From Prolixibacteraceae bacterium (GTDB taxonomy: Bacteria > Bacteroidota > Bacteroidia > Bacteroidales > Prolixibacteraceae), in NCBI GenBank assembly GCA_025355875.1, contig JANXYV010000022.1:1-52201 (forward strand): a stretch of 52,201 nucleotides of DNA, written 5' to 3'. Positions 10,901-19,293 of this stretch are shown here, in pieces; position 1 is the first letter of the stretch, and each line of letters begins with the position of its first letter. The notes under the pieces are model-generated. The model was not told the DNA's origin and made no database searches. It was given only the letters and a program-made list of their open reading frames with translations. The position numbers and the translations under genes were made by a program.

Positions 10901-11096
10901 CAGGATGAAGATAAAGTCGGCTAAAATCTATGCATCGGCCACCAACTTGCTGACGTTTACCAAATATACTGGCTACGATCCTGAAGTGAACAGCGTTTCA
11001 GGAACCGGCATTGAGAGTAATCTTGGCATTGGCACCGACAATGGATGTTACCCTCAGTCGAGGACTTTTACAGTGGGCGTTAACATGTCATTCTAA
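7944..11096 (+). CDS. SusC/RagA-family TonB-linked outer-membrane transporter
   Basis: 1050 residues. A signal peptide is followed by a carboxypeptidase-D-like beta domain (about 28-110, GVNVAVKGT and GKYSI) and a short 'EEVVAVGYG' segment typical of SusC. The plug domain (about 118-240) shows 'YIIDGIPID' and 'DIERFEVLKDPASCAIYGARGANGVVLI'-type motifs, and a large beta barrel ends in an aromatic residue (NMSF). The SusC family imports oligosaccharides across the outer membrane with a SusD lid, powered by TonB. It lies 23 bases after the glycosidase and 18 bases before susD, so it is operonic. Substrate class cannot be read from the sequence. Confidence 0.95.
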   Translation: MMNSNQIRLRFLISLFMILIWGGVSLAQKINATGTVIDPENKEGIPGVNVAVKGTLTGTITDFNGKYSISIEKGATLVFSFIGCVSQEVKIEDNKPLNINLLPDVVNIEEVVAVGYGKIKKSDLTGAISTVKSDAFKEMAKTGFDQALQGRASGVLVTNNTGAPGSGVSIRIRGVGSIAKSNEPLYIIDGIPIDNAQISNKQTGNDQINTMSGINPDDIERFEVLKDPASCAIYGARGANGVVLITTKHGQKGMNQLDFSTYFGSSSIVKTLDLLNSTQYQRLVYEGLKKMRVPTDDPRYISDAEVQKYNTNWQDEIFRTAPTYNVNLSARGGNDKGTYFISGGYYSSDGIVINTGIKRYTLSSNSDIQLSKNVKIGANLAASRTTGLRQNNSGSNAAIDGNKATGAPIIAAALASSPAYPVRDSIGRYAIDLRNRTIPNPVMLANEQTLTYFTNRILASAYLDWEIIKGLNFKNVIGSDLRNTKENFFWGPYYFPDDGLQMPGSARTSDSYNNGFSWVFTSTVNYMKDFGKHGFNFLLGHEASRMESSNTYVEVGGMPVDYIKTFDSSPARTVSSNGYTANALESYFARVNYDYDGKYLVQINVRRDGSSRFGKESKWGVFPAMSFGWNAAKENFMQNQKVISELKPRISIGVTGNQNIGDYAWRGAFKVGTIPDSYDQDGIVMNYLGQLGGKYTSISDYGFSWEQSTTKDIGFDLGLFDNRISISTDIYQRVTDKLILDVQLPVTTGVYSATNNAGKLTNSGYEFSITSHNLTGKFSWITDFNISGSKLLINKLISDSMKVGNNILIMGKDLQIFTYEREVNVDSIKGFVKLKDLNGDGVVSYGGGNADKRTFGSPLPKFYGGLNNTFMYKGFEFSFFFQFVYGNKIYNATRQTLESLQVPSGQTLVVNSTKVSFENRWLSKDVVDADGNVIYKKNIHTIYPTTNFAGNNIDQREGNSGFVEDGSYLRLKTMNFGYNIPSKYLTRMKIKSAKIYASATNLLTFTKYTGYDPEVNSVSGTGIESNLGIGTDNGCYPQSRTFTVGVNMSF

Positions 11097-11114
11097 CCAA
11101 AAATACTTCAAATT

Positions 11115-12650
11115 ATGCGTACCAGATTTTTTATACCAAAAACGATATTTCTGCTGATGCTGATCATGGCATCGTGCAGCCAGGATTTTTTAATGGAAGA
11201 ACCTATCAATCAGATCGATCTTGAAAGCTTTTACACCAAGCCCATTGATGCCGAAATAGGTCTGACAGGAGCATACAGCAGGATCATCTCAAAACACATG
11301 ATGAATAACCTGTTCTATTTTTCAGTTTCTGCCGATGAAATTACGGCAGGAACAAGCGCCCGGTCAGGAATCGGATCGGGTGACTTCAGGAACCTTGCCA
11401 CCAGCGACAATTACGGAATGAGTGGTGGCTATACTGAACCATTGGTAGGAATAGCGAATGTTAACCTGCTTCTCAAAAAAATAACAGGCATTCCTGATAA
11501 TCTCTTTGCCAAAGGCCGCAAGAATGAAATCATGGGAGAAGCTCATTTCCTGCGTGGCTACGCCTTCTATATCTTAGCCATGGCCTATCGGGATGTACAG
11601 GTTCAACTGGAAGTTCCGGTTTCGTCGCAGCCAGAAGATAACTTTCTGGAAAAAAGTCCACAGGAAGAGGTTTTAAAACAAGCGATGATCGACTTTGAAA
11701 AGGCTGATAGCCTCCTTCCGAATAAACTTGGAAATAGTACGAGCGATCATGATGTTCGTGGACGGGGCAGCAAATGGGCAGCAAAGGCGTTCAAAGCGCG
11801 TGTCCATTTGTGGCACCTAGATTGGACAAAAGCATATGCAGAGTGTGATGCCATCGTTAAAAGCAACCAGTTTAAAATGGCTGAGCGATGGATTAAGATC
11901 TTTGATGGAGAAAACGACGATCCGGAAGTCATTTGGCAGGCGCAAGGCCAGTCGCGTCAGGAATACGATTTCATTGGTGTCTATCGGTGGTATTGCGATG
12001 CCGATGCAGCCCAGGTTCTTCCTCCGTTTATGGTCGAAAAGAAACTTCAAAATGCTTTTGAAAAACCATATAAAGATGTCCGGCTGGAATACAGCGTTCG
12101 TGCAATCGACCGGGCTGGCGCTCCTGCCGATTATGGAGGTCGAAATGTGAAACATTTCAAGGTTCCTTCCGGAGAAATCATTCAGGGACAATCGGATGAA
12201 TCGCGCGATAAAAATACACCATTGATGCGATTGGCTGAAGTCAAACTCATGATGGCCGAAGCCGCTGTCCAGTCAAACTATGGTGTCGGTTCGAAGCAGG
12301 AAGTTTTAGATATCATTAACCAGCTACGGTCAAGGGCTGCCGATCCTTTATTCATTCCACGGGAGCAGGACGTACGCTACGATTATGTTGCAGCAAAAGG
12401 CTGTACAGGCATCAAGCCGTTGACCATCGACCAGGTTAATCTCCAAATAGTTAAAGACGAAAAGTACCGTGAATTAGCTTTTGAGTTTATCCGCTGGATT
12501 GATTTGTTGCGCTGGGGAAAAATGGAAGACAACTATGCATCTGTGATGGCGATGACCAATGCCATCAGCGTTGACAGATTGTACCTGGCTATTCCGCAGG
12601 GACAGATTGATGCCAACAAAGGAGTGCTGACCCAGAATCCCGGATTTTAA
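11115..12650 (+). CDS. SusD/RagB-family surface glycan-binding lipoprotein
   Basis: 511 residues. The N terminus has a lipobox with the lipidated cysteine at about residue 21 (IMASCSQ). The family marks are present: 'INQIDLESFYTKPIDAEIGLTGAY' style N-terminal helices, 'GEAHFLRGYAFY' (TPR region), and C-terminal 'RELAFEFIRWIDLLRWGK' then 'AIPQGQIDAN'. Acts as the hinged lid over the SusC barrel and captures glycan. It follows susC directly, as in nearly all PULs. Confidence 0.95.
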   Translation: MRTRFFIPKTIFLLMLIMASCSQDFLMEEPINQIDLESFYTKPIDAEIGLTGAYSRIISKHMMNNLFYFSVSADEITAGTSARSGIGSGDFRNLATSDNYGMSGGYTEPLVGIANVNLLLKKITGIPDNLFAKGRKNEIMGEAHFLRGYAFYILAMAYRDVQVQLEVPVSSQPEDNFLEKSPQEEVLKQAMIDFEKADSLLPNKLGNSTSDHDVRGRGSKWAAKAFKARVHLWHLDWTKAYAECDAIVKSNQFKMAERWIKIFDGENDDPEVIWQAQGQSRQEYDFIGVYRWYCDADAAQVLPPFMVEKKLQNAFEKPYKDVRLEYSVRAIDRAGAPADYGGRNVKHFKVPSGEIIQGQSDESRDKNTPLMRLAEVKLMMAEAAVQSNYGVGSKQEVLDIINQLRSRAADPLFIPREQDVRYDYVAAKGCTGIKPLTIDQVNLQIVKDEKYRELAFEFIRWIDLLRWGKMEDNYASVMAMTNAISVDRLYLAIPQGQIDANKGVLTQNPGF

Positions 12651-12682
12651 TTTTAAAATATTGTTTTCAAGATCGTTATAGG

Positions 12683-12817
12683 ATGAATCAGAAGTACCGA
12701 AATATCAGACACAGATTGTTCGAAATCGTTAAAAGCAAGAGGCTTCTACTGGAATACGGAGCGATATTCTTACTAATGCTACTCATTTATTTCCTGTTAA
12801 CCGTGGTACTTGCATAA
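12683..12817 (+). CDS. 44-residue single-pass membrane peptide
   Basis: An ATG at 12683 opens a 44-codon frame ending in TAA at 12815-12817, directly followed by the MFS ATG at 12818. The peptide has a basic N-terminal half (RNIRHR, KSKR), then a hydrophobic stretch of about 18 residues (GAIFLLMLLIYFLLTVVLA), predicting one inner-membrane helix with N-in topology. The stop-to-start contact suggests translational coupling. The role is unknown; a small partner of the transporter is the natural guess. The main doubt is length, although composition and context both favour a real gene. Confidence 0.6.
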   Translation: MNQKYRNIRHRLFEIVKSKRLLLEYGAIFLLMLLIYFLLTVVLA

Positions 12818-14065
12818 ATGTCAACCATGAATCAAAATTTCGTACTGACTGAATATCATCATTACAAATCCTACCCGCGAAACATGCGCATACTATTGAT
12901 GACGAACCTTTTGTACGCCATTGTATTGCCCATCCTTGAACTTTTTGTAGGCGCCAATATTCTTCGTCAAACCAACAATACGTCGTATGTGGTCATCTAT
13001 CAGCTGGCTGTTTACACTGGTATTCCATTTACTTTTCTCCTGAACGGGTTTCTTTTAAGGCATATAAAAATTGCCCGGCTTTATTCATTGGGAATGATGA
13101 TGAGCGGTGTGGCAATGACTGTGATGATGACACTGCCGGAACTAAACCTGATAGGAATCGCATTGATTGGTTTGACAATGGGCTCATCCTATGGTTTCTT
13201 CTGGTGTAACCGCGATTTTCTGGCCATTTCTTCGACCACCGACGGCAACCGGAATTATTATTTCAGCCTCGAAACTGTTTTCTATACCATCACATTCATC
13301 ATTATGCCTGCCCTGGCCGGTCTGTTTATCAGCCTTGGCGAATCACGCGGCTGGTATCCTCCGCGTTTTGCATACATTACCCTGACTGTCATGGTATTTA
13401 TTCTCACTACTTTGGCTTCGGTGATGGTCCATCAGGGAAATTTCCAAAATCCCAAACGAGAAAGATTTGTATTTTTCAAATTTCATCCTGAATGGCGTAA
13501 AATGCTGTTACTTGGATCGTTCAAGGGAATTGCACAGGCTGCGATATTTTTCTATCCAATCCTGCTCATCCTGACTTTTATTGGAAATGAAGGCTCGCTT
13601 GGCGGAATTGTAGCCATTGGCTCGCTGTTGACGGCGGTCTTCCTTTATTTCATTGGCCGTTTTTCAAAGCCCGAACACCGTATCTGGATATTTTCGCTCG
13701 GACTGGTTGTTTATTTATTGGGCGGAACATTTAATTCGATCCTCTTTTCAGCAGCCGGGGTTTTTCTGTATCAGATGTGCGGTTCGCTTGCCCGGCCATT
13801 ATTGGATGCCGCTTATTTTCCTATCCAGATGAACGTAATTGACAAAATTTCAGGCATTGAGCGCCGGAATAAATTTGCTTACATCTTTAATCACGAATTT
13901 GGCTTGTATGCTGGCCGGCTGGCTGGCTGCCTGGTGTTTTTAGTTAGCGCCTATTGGTTTTCTCCCGAAGCGGCTTTGCGTTATTCACTGCTCATCATAG
14001 CTGCGGTGCAGGTTTTATCAATTCCAATTGCGAAGAATTTAATTCAAAAAATGAAGACCATTTAA
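12818..14065 (+). CDS. MFS-type inner-membrane transporter
   Basis: 415 residues, almost entirely hydrophobic, with about 11-12 predicted membrane helices. Charged loops typical of MFS carriers occur, for example 'LLRHIKIARLYSLG' after the second helix. The gene starts directly at the stop of the 44-residue peptide and is followed 11 bases later by the GH94-like phosphorylase. This context suggests it imports the di- or oligosaccharide released in the periplasm for intracellular phosphorolysis. Family membership is clear from topology; the substrate is inferred from neighbours only. Confidence 0.8.
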   Translation: MSTMNQNFVLTEYHHYKSYPRNMRILLMTNLLYAIVLPILELFVGANILRQTNNTSYVVIYQLAVYTGIPFTFLLNGFLLRHIKIARLYSLGMMMSGVAMTVMMTLPELNLIGIALIGLTMGSSYGFFWCNRDFLAISSTTDGNRNYYFSLETVFYTITFIIMPALAGLFISLGESRGWYPPRFAYITLTVMVFILTTLASVMVHQGNFQNPKRERFVFFKFHPEWRKMLLLGSFKGIAQAAIFFYPILLILTFIGNEGSLGGIVAIGSLLTAVFLYFIGRFSKPEHRIWIFSLGLVVYLLGGTFNSILFSAAGVFLYQMCGSLARPLLDAAYFPIQMNVIDKISGIERRNKFAYIFNHEFGLYAGRLAGCLVFLVSAYWFSPEAALRYSLLIIAAVQVLSIPIAKNLIQKMKTI

Positions 14066-14076
14066 ATCTACTGAAC

Positions 14077-16419
14077 ATGTACTACAAATACGGATACTTC
14101 TCAGACGATGGCAGTGAATTTGTGATCACCGATCCGAAAACCCCAAGGGCTTTCGACAATTTTCTCTGGAACGATTCGATGTTTTCGGTTGTTCACCAAA
14201 CTGGCGTTGGTTGTTTCGATTACCAGGTGGGCAATACCGAAGCCATTCAAATGCTGACCGGCGTTGGGCGTATCTGCGATTACGATGTTTTTGGGCGCGA
14301 AAGCCTGATGAGCCGCCTGGTTTACATCCGCGACAACGATACCGGCGAATTCTGGAACCTGAACTGGGAACCGGTCAAAAAAGCGTACGAAAGTTACCGG
14401 TGTACCCACGGTTTGGGTTATACAAAAATTGAAACCGGCCTGTTGGGAATCGAAGCTTCTTTCCGGATTTTTGTTCCGAAAGGCAGTGATCCGGTTGAAC
14501 TGTGGACCCTCGGATTCAGGAATACAGTGTCAAAATCCCGGAACATTTCAGTATTTGTGTACAACCAGTTTCAGTTTAAATACAAATGGGATTTCAATAG
14601 TTATGGCGATATGATTTTCAGGAAATCGTATTTTTCAGGAGAGCTGAATGCCATGATTGCCAGCAAACATCCGCATATTGCACCTCACCGGTTTCTGACT
14701 GGTTTTATGACTTCCGACGAAACCATTATTGGATATGACGGCAGCCGAGATTTTTTTATGGGAATGTACAATGGGTATAACGAACCGGAAGCCGTCATTC
14801 GCGGGAAATGTTCCAATTCAATCGGTTCGTCGGATGCAACGATTGGTGCAGTCCAGTACGATTTTCAATTGAATGCTTCGGAAGAGAAAACCTTCAACAT
14901 GTTGTTGGGCGCCACCGACAGCGAAAGTGGCATTCAGGAATACCGTGAAAAATATCTCGGAAATTTCGAAAAATACTTTCAGCAGCTGAAAGAAGAAAAT
15001 CAAAAATTTATTTCACTCAACCAGATTACCACGCCGGATGAGCATTTGAACCGGATGACCAATGTCTGGATGAAGCACCAGACTTCGTATGGCGCCAAAT
15101 GGTGCCGCTGGGGATATATGGGCTACCGCGACATTGTTCAGCATGGCCTGGGAGTTTCGACTTTTAATCCGGAGCGAACCCGGGAAGTGCTGATCGAAGC
15201 TTTGAAGTACCTGAACAGCAATGGAGTTGCCTTGCGGGGCTGGAATCCGATTGACACCAAACCCTATTCAGATAGTCCGTTGTGGTTGGTTTATACGTTA
15301 ACGGCCTACCTCAAAGAAACCGGAGATTTTAATTTCCTTGAGTTGGAAACTCCCTATTACGATTCGGGAAAAGGTTCAGTTCTCGATCACATTGAATGTG
15401 CATTGAACTTTCTCGAAACCAACAAGGGAAGTCATGAATTGTGCCTGATCAAATTTGGAGACTGGAACGATTCGCTAACCGGTATCGGCAAGGAAGGCCG
15501 GGGCGAAAGCGTTTGGTTGAGCATGGCATACTCCGAGGCATTGAGGCAGATGAAAGAACTTTTTTTGTACCTTGAAGATTCTGTTAAAGCTTCTGAATAC
15601 GGAGTTCGTTACGATTTGATGAAAAAAGCAATCAACCAGAATGCCTGGGATGGTGAATGGTACCTGCGCTGTTATGATGATTTTGGGAATACGGTTGGTT
15701 CAGAAAAGAACGATCAGGGGAAAATATACCTTAATTCCCAAAGTTGGGCTTTGATTGCAGGTTTGGCCGATGAAAAACGCATCAAACAAATCATTGCCTC
15801 TACAGACAAACTGCTTCATACTGAAATTGGGTACCAGTTGCTTGCCCCGGCATATTTATTTCCTGACGACAACATCGGGAGAATAAGTTACCTCGAACCC
15901 GGAATCTGTGAAAATGGCACTGTCTATTCGCACGTTAATTCGTGGATGGTTCTGGCACTTCTGCGTGCCGGATTGCCCGACAAAGCTTATCAGGTGATGA
16001 AGGAAATTACACCGGGTTACACGAATGCCGAAGACGATCTCAAGCAAATCCATACACCATACATATTTGCCAATGGCTATTACGGATGCGACCATCGGAA
16101 CAACAAATTTCAAATGGAATTTACCTGGATTACCGGTTCAGTGGCCTGGCATTACAACAATGTGGTCAAAGAGATGATTGGTATTCATCCGGAATATACC
16201 GGCTTGCGAATTGATCCGAAAATTCCGGCAGAATGGAACAATGTTTCGGCAGAGCGGACTTTCAGGAGCAAACAATTCAAAATTAACATCCAACGAAAAC
16301 ATAGAATTGAAAAAATCGAACAGGAATTAAACGGACGCCGGTATGCAAAAGAAATTGTTGAGATGGAAGATTGCCGGGAAATGAATATCATCCAGGTTTA
16401 TATCCCTGAGACCACCTGA
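14077..16419 (+). CDS. GH94-like glycoside phosphorylase (cellobiose-phosphorylase superfamily)
   Basis: 780 residues from the ATG at 14077. The frame stays open upstream into the MFS gene, but the N terminus 'YGYFSDDGSEFVIT.P.TP' is the usual GH94 start. Family marks include 'YRCTHGLGYTKI', 'GYRDIVQHGLGV' (about 350-361), 'GVALRGWNP' and 'FGDWNDSLTGIGKEGRGESVW' around D462-D465, the region holding the general acid in GH94. Such enzymes split a beta-glucoside with phosphate to give a sugar 1-phosphate. No signal peptide is seen, so it is cytoplasmic. Unusual: the motif usually written YRDxxQD has histidine (H356) at its last position, and the N-terminal segment diverges from cellobiose and chitobiose phosphorylases. 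Specificity is therefore open. Confidence 0.8.
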   Translation: MYYKYGYFSDDGSEFVITDPKTPRAFDNFLWNDSMFSVVHQTGVGCFDYQVGNTEAIQMLTGVGRICDYDVFGRESLMSRLVYIRDNDTGEFWNLNWEPVKKAYESYRCTHGLGYTKIETGLLGIEASFRIFVPKGSDPVELWTLGFRNTVSKSRNISVFVYNQFQFKYKWDFNSYGDMIFRKSYFSGELNAMIASKHPHIAPHRFLTGFMTSDETIIGYDGSRDFFMGMYNGYNEPEAVIRGKCSNSIGSSDATIGAVQYDFQLNASEEKTFNMLLGATDSESGIQEYREKYLGNFEKYFQQLKEENQKFISLNQITTPDEHLNRMTNVWMKHQTSYGAKWCRWGYMGYRDIVQHGLGVSTFNPERTREVLIEALKYLNSNGVALRGWNPIDTKPYSDSPLWLVYTLTAYLKETGDFNFLELETPYYDSGKGSVLDHIECALNFLETNKGSHELCLIKFGDWNDSLTGIGKEGRGESVWLSMAYSEALRQMKELFLYLEDSVKASEYGVRYDLMKKAINQNAWDGEWYLRCYDDFGNTVGSEKNDQGKIYLNSQSWALIAGLADEKRIKQIIASTDKLLHTEIGYQLLAPAYLFPDDNIGRISYLEPGICENGTVYSHVNSWMVLALLRAGLPDKAYQVMKEITPGYTNAEDDLKQIHTPYIFANGYYGCDHRNNKFQMEFTWITGSVAWHYNNVVKEMIGIHPEYTGLRIDPKIPAEWNNVSAERTFRSKQFKINIQRKHRIEKIEQELNGRRYAKEIVEMEDCREMNIIQVYIPETT

Positions 16420-16450
16420 ATTCAGGGTATAAATATCCCAAAGTTCTGAA

Positions 16451-18211
16451 ATGAGAAAGTTTACCCTTTTCCTGATCAGCCTTTTTGCGCTAAATCTTTT
16501 TGCTGATGGCAAATCGTCACTTTCAACCGCTGACAAATTTATCCGGTCAACACACACTTTTCAGGGTTCAACGCTTCCTTACCGATTTTTTGCTCCCGAA
16601 GGAATTGATCCGAAACAGAAATACCCCTTGGTTATTGCTTTGCACGGAATGGGTGAGCGTGGAACCGATAATAACCTGCAACTTACAGCGAACAAAATGG
16701 CTACCTGTTGGGCAGAGCCGACCATTCAGGCTAAAAACCCATGTTTTGTAATTGCACCGCAGTGCCCGGTTACCTCGGGCTGGACAGACAGCCCCGTCTA
16801 TACTGTTCTGATCAATCTGATTGAAACTGCTTTGTCCAGATTCAATATTGATAAAGATCGTGTATATATCACGGGCCTGTCGATGGGCGGAAACGGAACC
16901 TGGAACTGCATCTGTCTGAGTCCTGATTTGTTTGCAGCTGCTGTTCCGATTGCTGGCTGGGGAAATACAGCAAAAGGTCCGGTCATAAAAAATATTCCAA
17001 TTTGGGCATTTCATGGACATTCAGATAATGTGGTTGCGGTCGATAACAGCCGGTTTATGGTGGAGGCGGTTGCGAATCAAGGAATTGAACCGATTTATAC
17101 CAATTGCTTTTATGCGGATACCAGAACCATGCCAATCGACGAATTGAATAATGACCTTCAGGCCAGATCGTCGCTCATTTATTCTGAGATGCTTGGTTAC
17201 TATCACGATGTTTGGGATTATGCCTACAGCTACAAAGCCATGTTCGACTGGGTTTTCAGCAAACGCAAATTCATTCAGAACGCAATTACCCTTTCGTCAA
17301 TGACAAAAGATACCATCCTGCAAGGAACAGTTTCGATCAAATGGAATTCAACCTTTCCAACCGATTCGGTTGAAATATGGTTTATAAGTGAACGCCAGGA
17401 GTATTGGAAGCTACTTAAGAAAGAACTCTCCGGAAAGAAAGCCTTCAACTGGAATGCCGATGAAGAAAATGAATGCATCTATGGCAAGGTGCGCATTTGT
17501 TTGATTGATTCGGCTTCCAGGATTTATTCACAAACCGAATCAGCCCCGGTTACCATCGATAAGGCCGGAAATGGGTTACCATATGTGAAGCTTAAAACTC
17601 CGGAATTTTATAAAACCGCGAATATCATTTCGAAACGTATGGACGTGAAGTTCATTGCCAACGATGTGGAATCCGATTCGGTTTGGGTCGTTTTCGACTA
17701 TAGCACCAATGGAGGTAAAACCTATTCTAAAATTGACTCTATAAAAGTATCTGCCGACAACGAATTGAAGACACATACCATCCTGTTTTCGAAGCTGATT
17801 AAGTCAAACACCGCCGTTTTAAAGTTGATGGTGTACGATGACAAACGGGTCTGGAGTGCCGATAGTACGATGAACTTATCAAATCAGTTGGGAATTGTTC
17901 CGGTTTCTACTCCTCTGGCAAGGATGAATGATGGCTTTTATGTTTCAGAACCATATCCGAATCCGGCCAATGAATTCGTGACCGTCTCCTTTGAAATGCC
18001 AGTAGCTGGCAGCATATACATTTCAATCTACAATTCGTTTGGTCAACTAGTATTTCAAAAAGAAGCGCCGGATTGTGAGATTGGAAGAAATGAAGTTCAA
18101 ATCAGGTCCTCTTCATTCCGGGCTGGATTGTATAGCTATTCCGTCAGTCTGATTTCTCCGGATTGGCCAGGTACGTTTCAACAATCAAAAAAGCTAATCA
18201 TCAGACATTGA
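16451..18211 (+). CDS. Secreted alpha/beta-hydrolase esterase with T9SS tail
   Basis: 586 residues with a signal peptide (about 1-20). The alpha/beta-hydrolase domain spans about 30-280 and resembles the PHB-depolymerase / prolyl-oligopeptidase-like esterases often found in PULs. It has 'IALHGMGERG' as oxyanion region, nucleophile S144 in 'GLSMGG', an acid in 'GHSDNVV' and a histidine in 'YYHDVWDYAY'. A beta-rich middle region follows, and the C terminus (SEPYPNPANEFVTV, about 500-586) is a T9SS sorting domain. It probably removes acyl groups such as acetate or ferulate from the glycan. Last gene of the PUL, 31 bases after the phosphorylase. Confidence 0.75.
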   Translation: MRKFTLFLISLFALNLFADGKSSLSTADKFIRSTHTFQGSTLPYRFFAPEGIDPKQKYPLVIALHGMGERGTDNNLQLTANKMATCWAEPTIQAKNPCFVIAPQCPVTSGWTDSPVYTVLINLIETALSRFNIDKDRVYITGLSMGGNGTWNCICLSPDLFAAAVPIAGWGNTAKGPVIKNIPIWAFHGHSDNVVAVDNSRFMVEAVANQGIEPIYTNCFYADTRTMPIDELNNDLQARSSLIYSEMLGYYHDVWDYAYSYKAMFDWVFSKRKFIQNAITLSSMTKDTILQGTVSIKWNSTFPTDSVEIWFISERQEYWKLLKKELSGKKAFNWNADEENECIYGKVRICLIDSASRIYSQTESAPVTIDKAGNGLPYVKLKTPEFYKTANIISKRMDVKFIANDVESDSVWVVFDYSTNGGKTYSKIDSIKVSADNELKTHTILFSKLIKSNTAVLKLMVYDDKRVWSADSTMNLSNQLGIVPVSTPLARMNDGFYVSEPYPNPANEFVTVSFEMPVAGSIYISIYNSFGQLVFQKEAPDCEIGRNEVQIRSSSFRAGLYSYSVSLISPDWPGTFQQSKKLIIRH

Positions 18212-18235
18212 TTAACTTTTTTAATTTTAAAAATT

Positions 18236-19270
18236 CTATCGTCCCCAATCTGTTCGTTTCACCCAGTCAGCCAGGAAGCGGGCATTTTCGAAAGAAATTC
18301 CCGGCATGAAACCATGGCCGAGGTTAAATATCCAGTTTTGATTATTTTTCCCAAACTCGATGTACGGCTGAAGCGCATTTTCAATCTCCGGCTGACTGGC
18401 ATAGAGCAATCGTGGATCAACATTTCCCTGCAAACCTATTTTTGGATCAACGAGTTTACGCGCCGTTTCAATTGGAACTTGCCAGTCGATACTCAGGTAA
18501 TCGCAATCTTCCGGAGTGATTTCGGCAATTCCAACTCCCAAACCTTTTGGGAAGAAGATAAACGGAATTCCTTTTTCGCGAACAGCTGCACCAATCCTCC
18601 GGATCGAAGGCATAAACAATTCCTGGTACAAATCGGCGGGAATCAGTCCTGCATGGGTATCGAAAAGCTGAAAAACATCGACTCCATGGTCAATCTGCCC
18701 TTGTGCATAAACGATCGACAATTCGGTAACCGTTTCAATCAGTTTCCGTGTGATTTCCCTGTTTTGATAGATGAATTTAATGGCTTCCGGGAAATCTCCC
18801 TTGCGCCCCAATCCCTGGAGCATAAACAGCAAAACCGTCAAAGGTGCGCCACAAAATCCGATCAGAGGAGTTTCATCGTTCTTGGTCCGGATGATTTCGT
18901 CGATGACGTCATAGATGTAATTCAGTTTGGACGGATCAGCCTGAAGTCCGGCAAGCGGATTTTCGCGAAAAGCCAGTGGCTGATCGAAAACCGGGCCACT
19001 GTCGTTGAATTCAAGACCCATTCCCAGCGCATGCGGAATGACCAGAATATCGGAAAACAAGATTCCGGCATCAACGCCCAAATCGCCAACCGGCAAAAGG
19101 GTAACTTTTGCTGCAATTTCCGGATTCTTCATCATTTGCCAGAAAGTGTAATCTTTTTTAATCTTCATGTACGAAGGTAAAACCCGCCCCGCCTGGCGCA
19201 TAAACCAAACCGGCGGACGTTCAGTCTTTTCTCCCTGAAGAGTTTTGAGTAGTATTGAATTTTGTGTCAA
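18236..19270 (-). CDS. hemE: Uroporphyrinogen decarboxylase
   Basis: 344 residues, the normal length. The enzyme removes four carboxyl groups from uroporphyrinogen III to give coproporphyrinogen III in the cytosol. The diagnostic N-terminal motif 'PPVWFMRQAGRVLPSY' carries the substrate-binding arginines, followed by 'GILFSDILVIPHALGM' with the catalytic aspartate and 'GFCGAPLTV'. Last gene of the minus-strand hem cluster, 23 bases after a methyltransferase gene. It is convergent with the PUL esterase, with only 24 bases between the stops and no strong terminator. Confidence 0.97.
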   Translation of the reverse strand: MTQNSILLKTLQGEKTERPPVWFMRQAGRVLPSYMKIKKDYTFWQMMKNPEIAAKVTLLPVGDLGVDAGILFSDILVIPHALGMGLEFNDSGPVFDQPLAFRENPLAGLQADPSKLNYIYDVIDEIIRTKNDETPLIGFCGAPLTVLLFMLQGLGRKGDFPEAIKFIYQNREITRKLIETVTELSIVYAQGQIDHGVDVFQLFDTHAGLIPADLYQELFMPSIRRIGAAVREKGIPFIFFPKGLGVGIAEITPEDCDYLSIDWQVPIETARKLVDPKIGLQGNVDPRLLYASQPEIENALQPYIEFGKNNQNWIFNLGHGFMPGISFENARFLADWVKRTDWGR

Positions 19271-19293
19271 TGTATTTCAGTATTAGAATTGAT

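Noticed and set aside
18212-18235. Terminator between the PUL esterase and hemE
   Set aside because: The 24-base gap is AT-rich but has no stable hairpin.
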